Below are positions 44,247 to 55,701 of a DNA stretch of 64,000 nt, in pieces. The DNA lies in NCBI GenBank assembly GCA_019095985.1, contig CM032659.1, positions 5,772,707 through 5,836,706 of the forward strand, read 5' to 3'. This DNA comes from Streblospio benedicti. Its lineage: Eukaryota; Annelida; Polychaeta; Spionida; Spionidae. Made by a program: the position numbers and the translations under genes. Below the pieces are notes generated by a model that ran no database searches, was not told the DNA's origin, and saw only the letters and a program-made list of their open reading frames with translations. Every line of letters starts with the position of its first letter. Position 1 is the first letter of the stretch.

Positions 44247-44484
44247 TTTTATAATACATTAAAAACTTACTCCACATATGTAATTTTGTTTCACTTGGCT
44301 TTTTTCGCACATCTAACGAATCTTAATGCATTTTCCCTGCACCCCACTTCATTATAAACCCACCACATATGTATGAGGTGACTTTAGGATATCAATTGTG
44401 TTCTCATTGAATACGTATTCCCCAAACCCGCTAGAACATCCTGGACTTCAATTCAAAATGACCGGATGGTTTTTACTGTTTCAG

Positions 44485-44582
44485 GTTTTTCTGATCAAGC
44501 CGGATCTGTAGACGGTGGAGACTGATCGAGGGTTTACCTAGGAACATAATGGCAGATCTGAGGTTTTTGTAATGAAAGAATA
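44485..44582 (+). CDS. C1q copy 3, last exon with altered end
   Basis: Acceptor TTTCAG. One extra T compared with copies 1 and 2 changes FLIKPDL-stop to FSDQAGSVDGGD-stop, so the last jelly-roll strand is lost unless this is a sequencing error. The 3' UTR follows, with AATAAA near 44579. Confidence 0.55.
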
Positions 44583-44920
44583 AATAAGGAAACAAATCAT
44601 ATGCTGTTTTGTGTTTCACTATTATTTCTAACTTCTGCTACATCTCACGTTATACTATTTACGTACTCCTCGACAAGTCAGCATTGGTGAGTGTGGCGGG
44701 TTCGGTGTGGGGTTTTCACGTCAATTAATCGGAAATTCTCTTGGTCACTGCTCATGGGCAACTTCTTTGCAACAGCTATGAATTAAGCGCATCACTGTTT
44801 TCATTCCGTCTTGTAATTAAGTCATTCACTTTCGCTGGACTCACACTATATCACGCCAGCTTGTGCCGTTGGCCATGCAGCCATGTACATTTTCTTACTA
44901 ATGAATTTTTTGGCTTTCAG

Positions 44921-45067
44921 ATTCCAGATGGAGTTGGACAGCACGTCAACCCTAGTGCCGGAAGTTCAGACAGCATTGTCGCCATCATGGCTGCCGTCAT
45001 GGCTGCCGATGTTCGAAGCAGGCGATTCAGCGTGCACCCTGAAGTGGTGGAGAACGAGTCAGAATTG
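44921..45067 (+). CDS. array 2 cassette 1 (147 bp, open)
   Basis: 49 open codons in phase 0 (IPDGVGQHVNPSAGSSDSIV ... HPEVVENESEL), longer by two codons because ATGGCTGCCGTC-type DNA is repeated. Good acceptor and GTGAGT donor. The phase-0 frame also stays open through the following intron for about 60 codons. Confidence 0.5.
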
Positions 45068-45301
45068 GTGAGTGCGGCGGGTTCTGTGTGGGGTTTCACG
45101 TCAATTAATCGCGATTCTGTTGGTCACTTCCCATGGACATCTTCTTGCAACAGCTATGGATTAAGTGTAACACTGTTTTCATTCTGTCTTGTAATTATGT
45201 CATTCACTTTCGCTGGACTACACTATTGGCCATATCACGTAAGCTAGAGCCGTTAGCCATGCAGCCATGTACATTTTATTACTAATATTTTTGAATTTCA
45301 G

Positions 45302-45442
45302 AGACCAGATGCAGTTGGACAGCACGTCAACCATAGTGCCGCAAGTTCAGACAGAAGTGTTGCCATCGTGGCCGCCGTGTAGAGTTCCAAAACATTTGAT
45401 TCCGTGTGTCACCCTGAAGACGTACAGGACGAGTCAGCATTG
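45302..45442 (+). pseudogene. array 2 cassette 2 (141 bp, stop in frame)
   Basis: AAACATTTG subtype; TAG after VAIVAAV in phase 0, the same change as in array 1 cassette 5. This shows common descent of the two array positions. Confidence 0.5.
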
Positions 45443-45673
45443 GTGAGTCCGACGGGTTCGGTGTGGGGCTTCTCGTCAATTTATCACGATTCTGTTGATT
45501 ACTGGTAATGGACATCTTCTTGCAACAGCTATGGATTAAGCGCATCACCCACCGTTTTCATTCCAATATGTCATTCACTTTCGCTGGACTCACACTATAA
45601 ACCATATCACGTCAGCCAGTGGCGTTGGCCATGCAGCCATGTACATTTTCTTACTAATATCTTTGGCTTTCAG

Positions 45674-45814
45674 AGACCAGATGCAGTTGGACAGCAAGTA
45701 GACCCTAGTGCCGGAAGTTCAGACAGCAGTATCGGCATCATGGCTTCCACGGAGAGTTCCAAAGCAGTTGATTCGGCGTGTCAACCTGAAGTGGTACAGG
45801 AAGAGTCGGAATTG
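45674..45814 (+). CDS. array 2 cassette 3 (141 bp, open)
   Basis: 47 open codons: RPDAVGQQVDPSAGSSDSSI, STESSKAVDSACQPEVVQ, ending EESEL; good splice sites. The frame continues open into the intron (ORF to 45967). Confidence 0.55.
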
Positions 45815-46053
45815 GTGAGTGCGGCGAGTTCAGTGTGGGGTTTCTCGTCAATTTATCACGATTCTGTTGGTCCCTTCTCATGGACATCTTCTTGCAACAG
45901 CTATGGATTAAGCGCATCACCCACCGTTTTCATTACATCTTGTAATTATGTCATTAACTTTCCCTAGACTCAGACAATAGACCATATCACGTCAGCTAGT
46001 GCCGTTGGCCATGCAGCCATGTACATTTTCTTACTATAATTTTTAGCTTTCAG

Positions 46054-46132
46054 ACGGGGGGATGAGGCTGATCGAGGGTTTTACCTAGACGTCAAAATGG
46101 CAGATCTGATGTTTATTGTATACAAGAATAAA
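46054..46132 (+). CDS. array 2 internal terminal exon with poly(A) signal
   Basis: Acceptor AGCTTTCAG, a changed start (ACGGGGGGATGAGG), the GAGGGTTTTACCTAG-type end, and AATAAA at 46127-46132. Confidence 0.45.
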
Positions 46133-46244
46133 TAAGGAAACCAATGCTATGCTGTGTTTTGTTTCACGATTATTTCCAACGTCAGCTAGTGCCGTTGGCC
46201 ATGCAGCCATGTACATTTTACTTACTAATGTTTTTGGCTTTCAG

Positions 46245-46387
46245 ATACCAGATGCAGTTGGACAGCACGTCAACCCTAGTGCCACAAGTTCAGACAGCAG
46301 TATCACCATCGTTGCCGCCAGGGAGAGTTCCGAAGCAGTTGATTTCGGCGTGTCACCATGAAGTGGTGGGGGACGAGTTTGGAATTG
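46245..46387 (+). pseudogene. array 2 cassette 4 (143 bp)
   Basis: Two extra T's relative to the 141-bp norm shift the frame near the acidic end. Acceptor GGCTTTCAG; donor GTAAGT. Confidence 0.45.
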
Positions 46388-46637
46388 GTAAGTGTGACGG
46401 GTTCGGTGTGGGGTTTCTCGTCAATTAATCGCCATTCTATTGGTCACTGCTCATGGACATCTTCTTGCAACTGCTATGGATTAAGCGCATCACCCATTGT
46501 TTTCATTCCATCTTGTAATTATGTCATTCACCTTCGCTGGACTCACATTATACACCATATCACGTCAGCAATACTGTTGGCCATACACATCCATGCACAT
46601 CCATGTACATCTTCTTACTACTATTTTTAGCTTTCAG

Positions 46638-46714
46638 AGACCAGATGAGGCTGATCGAGTGTTTACCTAGATGTCATAAAGTCAGATCTGAGGTTTATTG
46701 TAAACAAGAATAAA
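46638..46714 (+). CDS. array 2 final terminal exon with poly(A) signal
   Basis: RPDEADRVFT then TAG; AATAAA at 46709-46714. The common flank (GTGTGCGCCATTTCTGTGG) follows. Confidence 0.5.
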
Positions 46715-46760
46715 TAAGGAAACAAATACTGTTCTGTTTTGTGTTTCAATAGTATTTCCA

Positions 46761-47246
46761 ACTTCTGTTACATCTCATGTCATACTATTTCTGTGAAGTA
46801 AGTAATAGTTTGTGTGCGCCATTTCTGTGGTACAAGTACATGTACTTTCCTACAACTTAAGGCACCATATGATGATGTTGCTGACATTCGTTGTCAATCA
46901 TTGACACGCACATGTACATTAGAGTGTCATCAGGTACTAGAATTTCGTTTCAAGAAACTACTTTTACGAGACACATTTACATTTTGTAATGTAGCATTTC
47001 TATAAGATATGATGTAGCAAACTGCCTCATGGAAGACTTGAGAGGATGATTCCGCGATCTCATAGCAGAATCCATGACAAAATGCACACGCCGTATCACA
47101 TGCATTTTACGCTATCCTTACATGGCGCTGAACTCTCATCAGGACAATCAGCTTCCTATTCACCTCTGGCTGTTTGCACATCCCGGTAACAAGAGACAAT
47201 ATCATTGGCATGAACCATGTTGTAGATTTAGTTGATCTGAGTTGAA
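46761..47246. other. shortened common C1q flank joined to the next promoter block
   Basis: The flank breaks off at about 46985 within TTTACGAGACACATTTACAT and continues as TGTAGCATTTCTATAAGATA, the block upstream of the C1q promoter. This marks a duplication junction. Confidence 0.5.
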
Positions 47247-47426
47247 AATGACGTGGAATTATTTAATTGTCTAGACAATGGCACTCCTTCTAAATGTGTC
47301 ATCATTGATACACGTGTATATATGGCTTGCGCAATAGATAAGGACAATGATAATGCATGTTATACAATGATTCTATCTATAAAGGCGGCTGATTTGCCGA
47401 CTCACTCACAGCAGAACATTGTATCA
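47247..47426 (+). promoter_or_regulatory. TATA promoter and noncoding first exon, copy 3
   Basis: TATAAAGG at 47378-47385, initiator-like CTCACTC, exon about 47404-47426, donor GTAAGT at 47427. Same architecture as at 11.0 and 31.4 kb. The coding exons expected downstream are not seen before the N gap at 54338. Confidence 0.5.
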
Positions 47427-48050
47427 GTAAGTACACAAAGTTTTATTTCTTTTCAATCATTATGTAATTTATACAGTTCTATTTGTCTATACGCTTTGGT
47501 CACAATCAGATGGCATTGTGTGTTTCATCGAGGGTTATATTAATAATGAAGTTCATCAAAACATGTATTTGGCATTTGAAGATTTTATGTTGTGATGAAT
47601 TGGTGTTTCACGGCATCGATTTGGCACTGCCGGAAAGCAATTTTGCAATAACTTGCTATAGCGAATTAATTAAATAGTAAGGGCGAATAATACGGTAATG
47701 CAAAGATCTAATAATGCTTAGATTGATAAATCTTTGGTACTCGTGTCGGTGCATTGTTCACTTAGTTATGCACTGTGTTTATATCGTGGGCTACAACGTT
47801 TAGTGAGCAAAAATTAGTTAGAGGTGCGGTATGAGTGGCATTGTTACTGTTAGTTACCTTAATTGACCACGCACCGTGATGGTCCTTCCAGCGCTTGCAC
47901 TTTGGAAGCGACCACTTAGTAGGGACTAGCACCCTCAAAACTTCGGATTTAGACCCCTTTCCTTGTCTAAACTCCTCCCGATTTAAGGTAGACATACGCA
48001 CATATCCTTGTACGTGTGTGTGGGCACATATGATGGATATTTCGTGAACT

Positions 48051-48400
48051 ATGTGGTGTGCTTTTGTGGCCGAATTGGTTAGGGAGTTGGACTCGTGACC
48101 AGAAGGTCGTGGGTTCGATTCCCGGTCGGGTCTGATGGTAAGTGTTGAGCAAACTTACTCCTAACCGGTTGCACACTGCTCCGTGGTACATCCACGTTAA
48201 ATAGGTACAGGTCATTGGGTTGGAAGAGTGTGTGAGTCAGTGATTAGCATTGTGCACTGAATGTGCTGCCGATGCAAGTATGCGAGAACTGATCAATTGA
48301 TGATCAATAAGCGTGTCAATGGCCTGGTGTAAGTTGTAAAGTCATGAGAGCCATACTGTGATCAGGATTATAAACCACCACATTTACATTCACATTTACC
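48051..48400 (+). mobile_element. tRNA-derived SINE, inserted in intron-1 repeat
   Basis: Head with TGGCCGAATTGGTTAGGGAG and GTGGGTTCGATTCCCGG (B box), a body of about 260 bp, and a TTTACATTCACATTTAC tail. The homologous sites at 12735, 32074 and 36126 read CGTGAACTGTACGCGGGC-type sequence without the SINE, so this is a dated insertion into the duplicated block. It is not a functional tRNA gene: the acceptor stem does not pair. Confidence 0.8.
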
Positions 48401-49149
48401 TGTACGCGGGCTACGAGGCTTGTTGTCGCCAGCATCAGTTCTAGGAGGGCCGTCAATCTGATCTGGGTGAGGCCTAGAAGACGCAGCCAGGCTTCTGTCT
48501 GCTCAACACGAGGAGTAGGTAAGTACCTGAATGAAGCGAGTAACTCAAAAAGCTTATGCACCGTATATTACGATTACGGTGGTTTTCTTGGATTTCTCAA
48601 CGTTTTTATTTTTCAATTGATTATATGGAGAAACTTACTTAAAATGACAAAAAATCTTATAATATCAAAATATGCTAATCAATATAGGCGATTTTTACAG
48701 ATATTTCATCGGCCATCTGGAAATAGTTTGTGTGAGTACTGTTTGTCTCCACTTCTCTCTATAATTACAGTCCCTCCACATGGATGGCCGTCAATCTGAC
48801 CTGGTGATGGCCTGGTAGACGCATTAGTCCACCCGAATATGAGATTTATACGATCACAACGTTGTAGTGTAGAGGCCCGTAAGTTTCTCCTGATTGCATG
48901 TACTAACCCATTTTGCTTACAGATTGCTGCCGTGACCAGGATGTGATTGGCGTGCGGCAACACACTGGATCAGGCCCCTGATGAACCATGATGATGAACA
49001 AGCCGCTGATCTACGCCAATCGACTACTGAAACGGCGATTGGCAACCCGTGATGGCCTTCTGTGTGTTACGCCCAGGTAACACATGAGAGGACGTCACTT
49101 CGACGCTGTTGGACGCCGGGGTGATGCTCTATCACCTCCTCACTTGCGA

Positions 49150-50330
49150 ATACTGATGGGGTGGGCTCTGACGCCCGTAGTCAGAGCCCATTTGTGACAT
49201 GGCCTGGCAAGTCAACCCACGTGAGTACCCATAGTTGCGTTGCACGGGGCAGTAGGCGAGTCTATCAAGGGAAAAGTGGCTTGGCACGTCCACCCATGGG
49301 AGTACCTGTAGACATGCCTATTGAAACATCGTCGATGGAAAAAAGAAGGGCTTTGCACTCGGTAACCCTGGTTCATGGCCGTTGTGTGAGGTTGAGGAAG
49401 GTGGAGCTAACAGGAGCTATTCATGGGACCACCACCGTGAACGGACACGACGGGATAGCCCTGGGGGATGCCTTCGCTGGCCGGGTCATGGGGTGCGTCC
49501 ACTGCTAATCTCCATGACCCAGGGATGTGCGGGTGATCTTTTGAGCCATGCATGTACTAGGCATACTTTTCGAGGTCATGTACACCTTTGCGGAAAATCG
49601 AGTGCGTGCCGTACGTCGACGTAAGACCAACGTGACTATTCACAAATCCCTTCAACGCTGATCGCATGACAGTCACCTAGAAGCCGTAATATAAACGTAA
49701 ATAGGTCTGGGGCCGTCATTGCTAATGCTGGCTTGTCCAGGGTGGGTCGGGCGAGGAGTGACCCCCATCCACCGCCGAGTGTGACCATTCACTACCACCT
49801 ACCCCCGTGCTGAAGAACTTGGAGCCCTCGGGGCTGTCCAAGAATTCATCAATACGAGGAAGAGGATATGCATCCAGGTCCAATGTTCATCACGGAATTC
49901 ATTTTGCGGTGATCCTTCTTCTTGACTAAAACCACGAGAGCATCCCAGGGCGACTTGAAGGGCTGGATTTAGCCCGCCTCTAGAAACCTTGGAGACCTCG
50001 TTGTTGATATGGTCGCGCTCTATTTTGTGGGTGATTTTATCACTGAAGCCGACTTTGCTGTGAGGCCCCCCAAAGATATTACTGTATTATAGTATCACCA
50101 CACACAGTCGTCGCTGCTGTTCATTCGTCAGCACACCATCTTCAGGGAGCATGCATTGCAGGTATTCAGAGAGTGTGTGCGTAGGCATTTCTGGATCACT
50201 CTGCTGGGAAGTTCCCACGCAGGTAGATTCCAAATCCTTCCTCTCAGTACAACACGTCTTGAACTTCTCATCCAGCTGTGATGAAGATGTCAAACGATCT
50301 TGGAAGACCTCGTTGAGCGGTTGTGGTCAG
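49150..50330 (-). mobile_element. Ty3/Gypsy LTR-retrotransposon fossil, copy 3, minus-strand part
   Basis: Minus-strand pol remains: the reverse-transcriptase start is recognisable in 49780-50100 and the linker with MLPEDGVLTNEQQ at 50087-50170. It is more decayed than copies 1 and 2 and broken in several places. Confidence 0.65.
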
Positions 50331-50486
50331 TAGTCGTAGCTGCCACAGGTTAGACCCGAGGGCCACTCTGGAATCCGTTTCCTTCACTTAGCCATGAGTG
50401 ATGGTTTGGACTCACTCCACCCACAGAGCCCCCTGGACTATCAGAATGTTCAGTACAGCCCTGGAGCTCTGTAGCGTCTGTGAGAG

Positions 50487-51890
50487 GTGTTTCGTGGGCC
50501 TGAACGATGTCTTGCAGCGTTCAACACCGTGCTGGAAATCCTAAATACCTCTTCTGCATCACCCCACGCCTGGACAGGAGTTCCACCGCAGGGTAGACAC
50601 CAGCCTGCATGGTATTGCAGGTGCTTTATAGCAAGAGCGGATGTATGTCACACCTTGTGCTACTACTGTGTCTCTATTAAACCCACTTCCGCAGAGGGTA
50701 ATGAGTTCCAGAACGCACGCAGGTCTGTGCACCTTGCCCAGCAACAACGTTATCCCTCTGTTTACAACGTTCCTTTCACTGAGTTTGACTCAAGTGAGGT
50801 GGTTGATGACAGCGATGTGGCAGGCCCCTCCAGTGAAGATGCAACTCCCCTTGATTGCCTGCGTGGTCAGTTGCTTACGCTCTTCCAAAACCTCTCTGAT
50901 GAGGAGTGGCATGAGATGTAGCAACATGACATATGCATAGCCAGACTGACGGAGTTGAAAGCCGCGTCCGCTGACCCTCCTATTAAAGAATTAGTCAGAG
51001 GGGAAAGCTCTGAAGTATAAACCTACTGCCGTTGATGGTCACAGTTGTTCCAAGACGATGCTAGAGTTTGGACACTGAGGAAGAAATGCCTTCATGCAAA
51101 CAACCCGTGAGTGACCTCCGTCCGCCTGGTATCCCTCACATGGTGCCTCGGCGTATGGCGTGGAGTTCAAGCCATCATCCAGGAGCTCTTCACATGGCCT
51201 AATGTGTCAAAAGATAGTCCTGTCTGGTGTGTCAATGCAGTGTAATGGGGATAAAGGGTGCCATGTTCACCACGAAGCACGAATTTGTGAACAAGCCACA
51301 CCAACGAGTTGATTTACAAGGCCCCCGTGAGCTATTTTTCCATGGTAACATTTGCATCTGCATGATACAGGACTACTTCACCAAGAGAATGAAACTGAAT
51401 GCTCTCACAAACAAAACTGAAACTGGTGAAGCCGTAGCTTCTGTGGTATTTCATGAGTATGTATCACAATACGATGCAATGGAAACCCTCCATAGTAATC
51501 AGGGCTTGGAGTTTAACAACAGGCTGATGGAACAACTCTGCAATGTTTATGGCATCAACAAGACCAGCACGTGCCCGTATGCTCCCTGGAGCCACGGTAT
51601 GGATGAACGCAGCAGTTTGTCCGCTGCCTACAATGCAACTCCTCATGCCAGCACTGGGTTCACCCCACATCGACTGTTTTTCAGCCAGAGTGCTGACCCT
51701 CTGCTGCCTGTGGATTTGATGTACGGCTGTGTGAACAAATTAGCTACGCTATGTTACTCTTCATACGTCCTGGAACAAAGCTGGAGGGCCCTCCAGGCGG
51801 CTGAGACATTAACTGGCAAGGCTGTTGGCACCCGTCTCCGGGATTGGCGTTTTGCTTTTGGTGATCAGGTGCTGTACTACTAACCACCTG
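50487..51890 (+). mobile_element. Ty3/Gypsy LTR-retrotransposon fossil, plus-strand part with integrase core
   Basis: 51227-51883 encodes an integrase core (LHSNQGLEFNNRLMEQLC, a PYAPWSHGMDER block and AYNATPHASTGFTPHRLF). 50487-50921 is an open frame of uncertain role upstream. It lies opposite in strand to the pol remains at 49-50.3 kb, so either an inversion or a second Gypsy element inserted beside the first. Only part of pol is present; broken and old. Confidence 0.75.
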
Positions 51891-52956
51891 CCGCCACCAA
51901 TAAGCTATACCCCACCCCCTGGACTGGCCCTCACACCGTGATGCAACTAGCTGAAGCTGACCAGATGATGAAGATCCGGAAGTGTGCAACAGAGCGACGT
52001 GGACGGAAAAGGAAGACAATATTTAGAGGAGCAATGGGTGGCAATGGCGTATCTGAAACCTGTCCACGAGTACATGAATGAGGGCAGCTTGCTGACCATA
52101 CCGGCTCCCCGACGTGGCAGCATTAGGAGTGCTGACATGGACGTCCTCAGTTATTGCTTCGAGCTATTATGCACCCCTCTACAGGTTCTAAAAAAAAGGC
52201 CTGGATCTCACAATGATGAAGTTCAAAAGTGCACTTCAAAACCCCAACCGGTTCTAGTTTTGAACTTGGGGGAGAAAGGCTGTGATGACTGGATGTGCAC
52301 CCCCCAGATATTTTTTTTAATTTGATCACTTTCATCAACCCGTGGACAGGACAGTCAGCTGGACGACGCAGGTGCATTATGGTGCACACGCGCATGCCTC
52401 ACTCCCCAGGACAGTCGCTGTGCTAGTCTAACGAGTATGGGCTTGTGCGTGTGTTAAAGGTAGAAGATTGCATAATTTATATAATTTATTGCAGATTTAT
52501 AATGACCACCGGACAGTTCCTTTGTGTGTATTGTGACTCGTTCCGGGTAACGGGCACAAGTGATTTTGGATGGGCTGAACATAGACTTGGTGGACGTAGC
52601 CGTTTGGACACCCTTGCCGCTATTTCGATGGATGAGTCTACTTACTGATGATTCCCTTTCTTTGAGTGACCTGTGCTATGACCTAGGGTGGTAAGAGCCA
52701 CCCTGGACGTATTAGTGATGTCCTCATACATGGCTAGTCGTAACAGACTTACGTTACGGGATGCTGCTTTTTTCAAATGGGCGCACACAGCAAGTACGAC
52801 TAGGCTGATGCACCCAATCCATTGTGCTATTACGGCTACCCTCACTCCCCGCAGGACCGGGGTGATTGAGAAGTTCCAGAACAAACGGTCGTCCGTGTAT
52901 CATGTCCAGGACTAACGTCACGCTACTGTTAGGTCTTGCCTCTCACAGGGCTTGAC
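51891..52956. other. decayed tail of the Gypsy region, no supported gene
   Basis: Short frames on the plus strand continue the integrase region for about 250 bp, then repeat DNA follows. 52600-52920 matches 14510-14790 (copy 1 linker region). Confidence 0.45.
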
Positions 52957-53175
52957 TCACCGGCGGCAGGGAATGATAGTGAAGTAGCCGGCCCTGCTGA
53001 TGAAGACACCACCCCACCCGGCCAACCACGTGTCAAATTGCACACGCTTTCCCAAGACTCCTCTGTTGAAAGTTAGAGGAAGGCGCAGCAGAGAGACACC
53101 TCCGTAGTGGCCAGGGATTGGAGCTGACAGCTTTACGATGAATATGGCATGAATACCACCCTTGCTTCTGAACAT
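52957..53175 (-). other. conserved minus-strand frame of the Gypsy fossil (also at 14832-15056)
   Basis: Both copies read HAIFIVKLSAPIPGHY, GVSLLRLPLTFNRGV and AGWGGVFIS in the same frame, with mostly conservative changes. It lies upstream of pol in minus-strand order, so it may belong to the gag-protease side. No domain is recognised. Confidence 0.45.
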
Positions 53176-54337
53176 ATATCTGGCCTACTGTGCAACTCCT
53201 CGCGCTAGCACTGGCTTAGTAGTTTATCATTCATTTGGTGGACTGCCTGCTACCTGTGGACTCAGCATATGGCTGTGAGGAAGACAAGTTCAGCAACCTT
53301 TACTGGAGCATGCTTCACTCTTCCGGACGTTCACCGTGCTAGTCTCAGAGGGTTAGGGTCTGCCAGAGTGTGAAATCAGAAGTTGACGTATGCGAAGACC
53401 ACCTGACAATCACCGAGTTTAGATTATGACTGGTCCCATGGTCATGGGCGTGGGTGTTTCCCGCAGGGCTTGGAGATCGGAATCATCATATGACTCCGCC
53501 GTCTGTGCTCCCTCGTCCACCTTTTGGCTGGTGAGCTTCTCTATCGATTTTCCTCTACCGAGTGACGCGTGCTATGACCACACGGCAGTGCACACCCAGC
53601 TTGTATTAGTAAGGTGCGCGTATGCGGTTAATCAGGACAGACTCACATCACTGGATGGTGTCGTCTTCGCGTGTACTAAAGAAGTCCAACCCTTTCGCGA
53701 TACCTACTCCCTTTTATGGATGCCAAAATCACGTGAAGTAATCCATGTGCATTGCCTATCCTGCGGATGATGGATACCTGTGTGAGAGGGAAGGTTCAAA
53801 GGATAGTCCGAGCAAGGATGACAGGCTGTATCCTACAGCTCCTGACTGCTGCCTTCATCTAGCTGCCACCACGCCTCCAAGTCGCAGTCCCCCCTGACCT
53901 TTATGCGAACCAAGTCTACTTTCACTGGGTCACGCAACCCACATACGTCATGTGTGCATGCACGTACGGGGTACGTCGGTACCTGGAAGTCTCTGTTGGA
54001 CTGTGGGCTGCCTGTGTATGGCTTTTGTGCCTCCCTAACTCCTCACTGTGAGATCTGGCTGAAGTCCATGGACCCTCTTCGTGGTAAATCGAACTGCACC
54101 ACCGTGATGCCTTTGTCAAGGATTGTCAAGACTCAGCTCATGCCTCCCTAGTGCTAGTGGGACGGGTGTGATGACGCATAAGTCTGGAGCTTCGAGTAAA
54201 GCAGAGCTTTTTGTTTCTTTTTTATGGCCTTGGGAAGGGCTTTTCTTTGCTGGTAATTTAGTTAGTATTTATCATTTTGATGAGTTCACCTCTGTACATG
54301 TATGATTTTACCTTAGTTTGTAGCAGGCGCTTCACCA
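53176..54337. other. repeat sequence shared with 15.1-15.9 and 41.4-41.9 kb, no gene
   Basis: Co-linear blocks with 15080-15540 and with 41600-41930. No supported coding region. Confidence 0.45.
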
Positions 54338-54437
54338 NNNNNNNNNNNNNNNNNNNNNNNNNNNNNNNNNNNNNNNNNNNNNNNNNNNNNNNNNNNNNNN
54401 NNNNNNNNNNNNNNNNNNNNNNNNNNNNNNNNNNNNN
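54338..54437. other. assembly gap (100 N)
   Basis: Exactly 100 N. The left side ends in sequence that precedes C1q copy 3 by about 1 kb; the right side starts inside a cassette-array intron. A fourth C1q gene is therefore probably hidden here (inference). Confidence 0.97.
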
Positions 54438-54582
54438 TAAAGCACCATGAACCCACCAAAAAAATTTTCATTCCTCTTGTAATTATGTCATTCACTTTCG
54501 CTGCACTCACACTATAGACACCAGCTAGAGCCGTTGGCCATGCAGCCATTTACATTTTCTTATTGATATTTTTTGTGGCCAG

Positions 54583-54718
54583 AGACCAGATGCGGTTGGA
54601 CAGCACGTCAACCCTAGTGCCGCATGTTCAGACAGCAGTGTTACATCATGGCCACCGATGTTCCGGAGAGAAGATTCCGGCGTGTCACACTGAAGTTGTG
54701 GAGAATGAGTTGGAATTG
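54583..54718 (+). pseudogene. array 3 cassette 1 (136 bp, broken)
   Basis: Acceptor changed to TTGTGGCCAG and donor to TTGCTGAG; a deletion breaks the frame. Confidence 0.5.
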
Positions 54719-54952
54719 CTGAGAGTGGCGGGTTTGGTGGGGTTTCAAATTTATCGCGATTCTGTTGCTCCCTTGCTCATGGATGTCTTGCAACAACAGC
54801 TATAGATTAAGCGCATCACCCATTGTTTTCATTCTGTCTTGTAATTATGTCATTCACTTTCACTGGACTTACACTATAGACCATATCACGTCAGCTAGTG
54901 CTGTTGGCCATGCAGCCATGTACATTTTCTTACTAATATTTTTGAATTTCAG

Positions 54953-55093
54953 AAACCAGATGTAGTTGGACAGTACGTCAACCCTCGTGCCGCAAGTTCA
55001 GACAGAAGTGTTGCCATCGTGGCCACCGCGGAGTGTTCCAAAACATTTGATTCCGTGTGTCACCCTGAAGACGTACAGGACGAGTCAGCATTG
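54953..55093 (+). CDS. array 3 cassette 2 (141 bp, open, AAACATTTG subtype)
   Basis: KPDVVGQYVNPRAASSDRSV, TAECSKTFDSVCHPEDVQ, ending DESAL; good acceptor and donor. The only copy of this subtype without the stop seen in arrays 1 and 2. Confidence 0.55.
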
Positions 55094-55322
55094 GTGAGTC
55101 CGACGGGTTCGGTGTGGGGCTTCTCGTCAATTTATCACGATTCTGTTGATTACTGGTAATGGACATCTTCTTGCAACAGCTATGGATTAAGCGCATCACT
55201 CACCGTTTTCATTCCCTTTTGGAATTTTGTCATTCACTTTCACTGGACTCACACTATAGACCATATCATGCCGTTGGCCATGCAGTCATGTACATTTTCT
55301 TACTAATATTTTTGGCTTTCAG

Positions 55323-55466
55323 AGACCAGATGCAGTTGGACAGCACGTCAACCCTAGTGCCGGAAGTTCAGACAGCAGTATCGGCATCGTTGCCACCAGG
55401 GAGAGTTGCAAAGCAGGCGATTCGGCGTGTCACCATGAAGTGAAGGTACATGACCAGTCGGAATTG
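55323..55466 (+). CDS. array 3 cassette 3 (144 bp, open)
   Basis: 48 codons: RPDAVGQHVNPSAGSSDSSI, TRESCKAGDSACHHEVKV, ending DQSEL; good splice sites. The length differs from 141 by a whole codon. Confidence 0.55.
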
Positions 55467-55701
55467 GTGAGTGCGGCGAGTTCAGTGTGGGGTTTCTTGT
55501 CAATTTATCCCGATTCTGTTGGTCCCTTCTCATAGACATCTTCTTGCAACAGCTATGGATTAAGTGCACGACCGTTTTAATTCCGTCTTGTAATTATGTC
55601 ATTCACTTTCGCTGGACTCCCACTATAAACCATATCACGTCAGCCAGAGCCGTTGGCCGTGCAGGCATATACATTTTCTTACCAATACTTTACGCTTGCA
55701 G

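Larger units (their letters stand above)
44640..46760 (+). repeat. exon-cassette array 2, with two terminal exons
   Basis: Starts like array 1 with a truncated cassette fused to the C1q 3' flank (donor at 44687), then three cassettes, a terminal exon with poly(A) signal (46054), one more cassette, and a second terminal exon (46638). The inner terminal exon shows that part of the array was duplicated together with a gene end. Confidence 0.78.
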
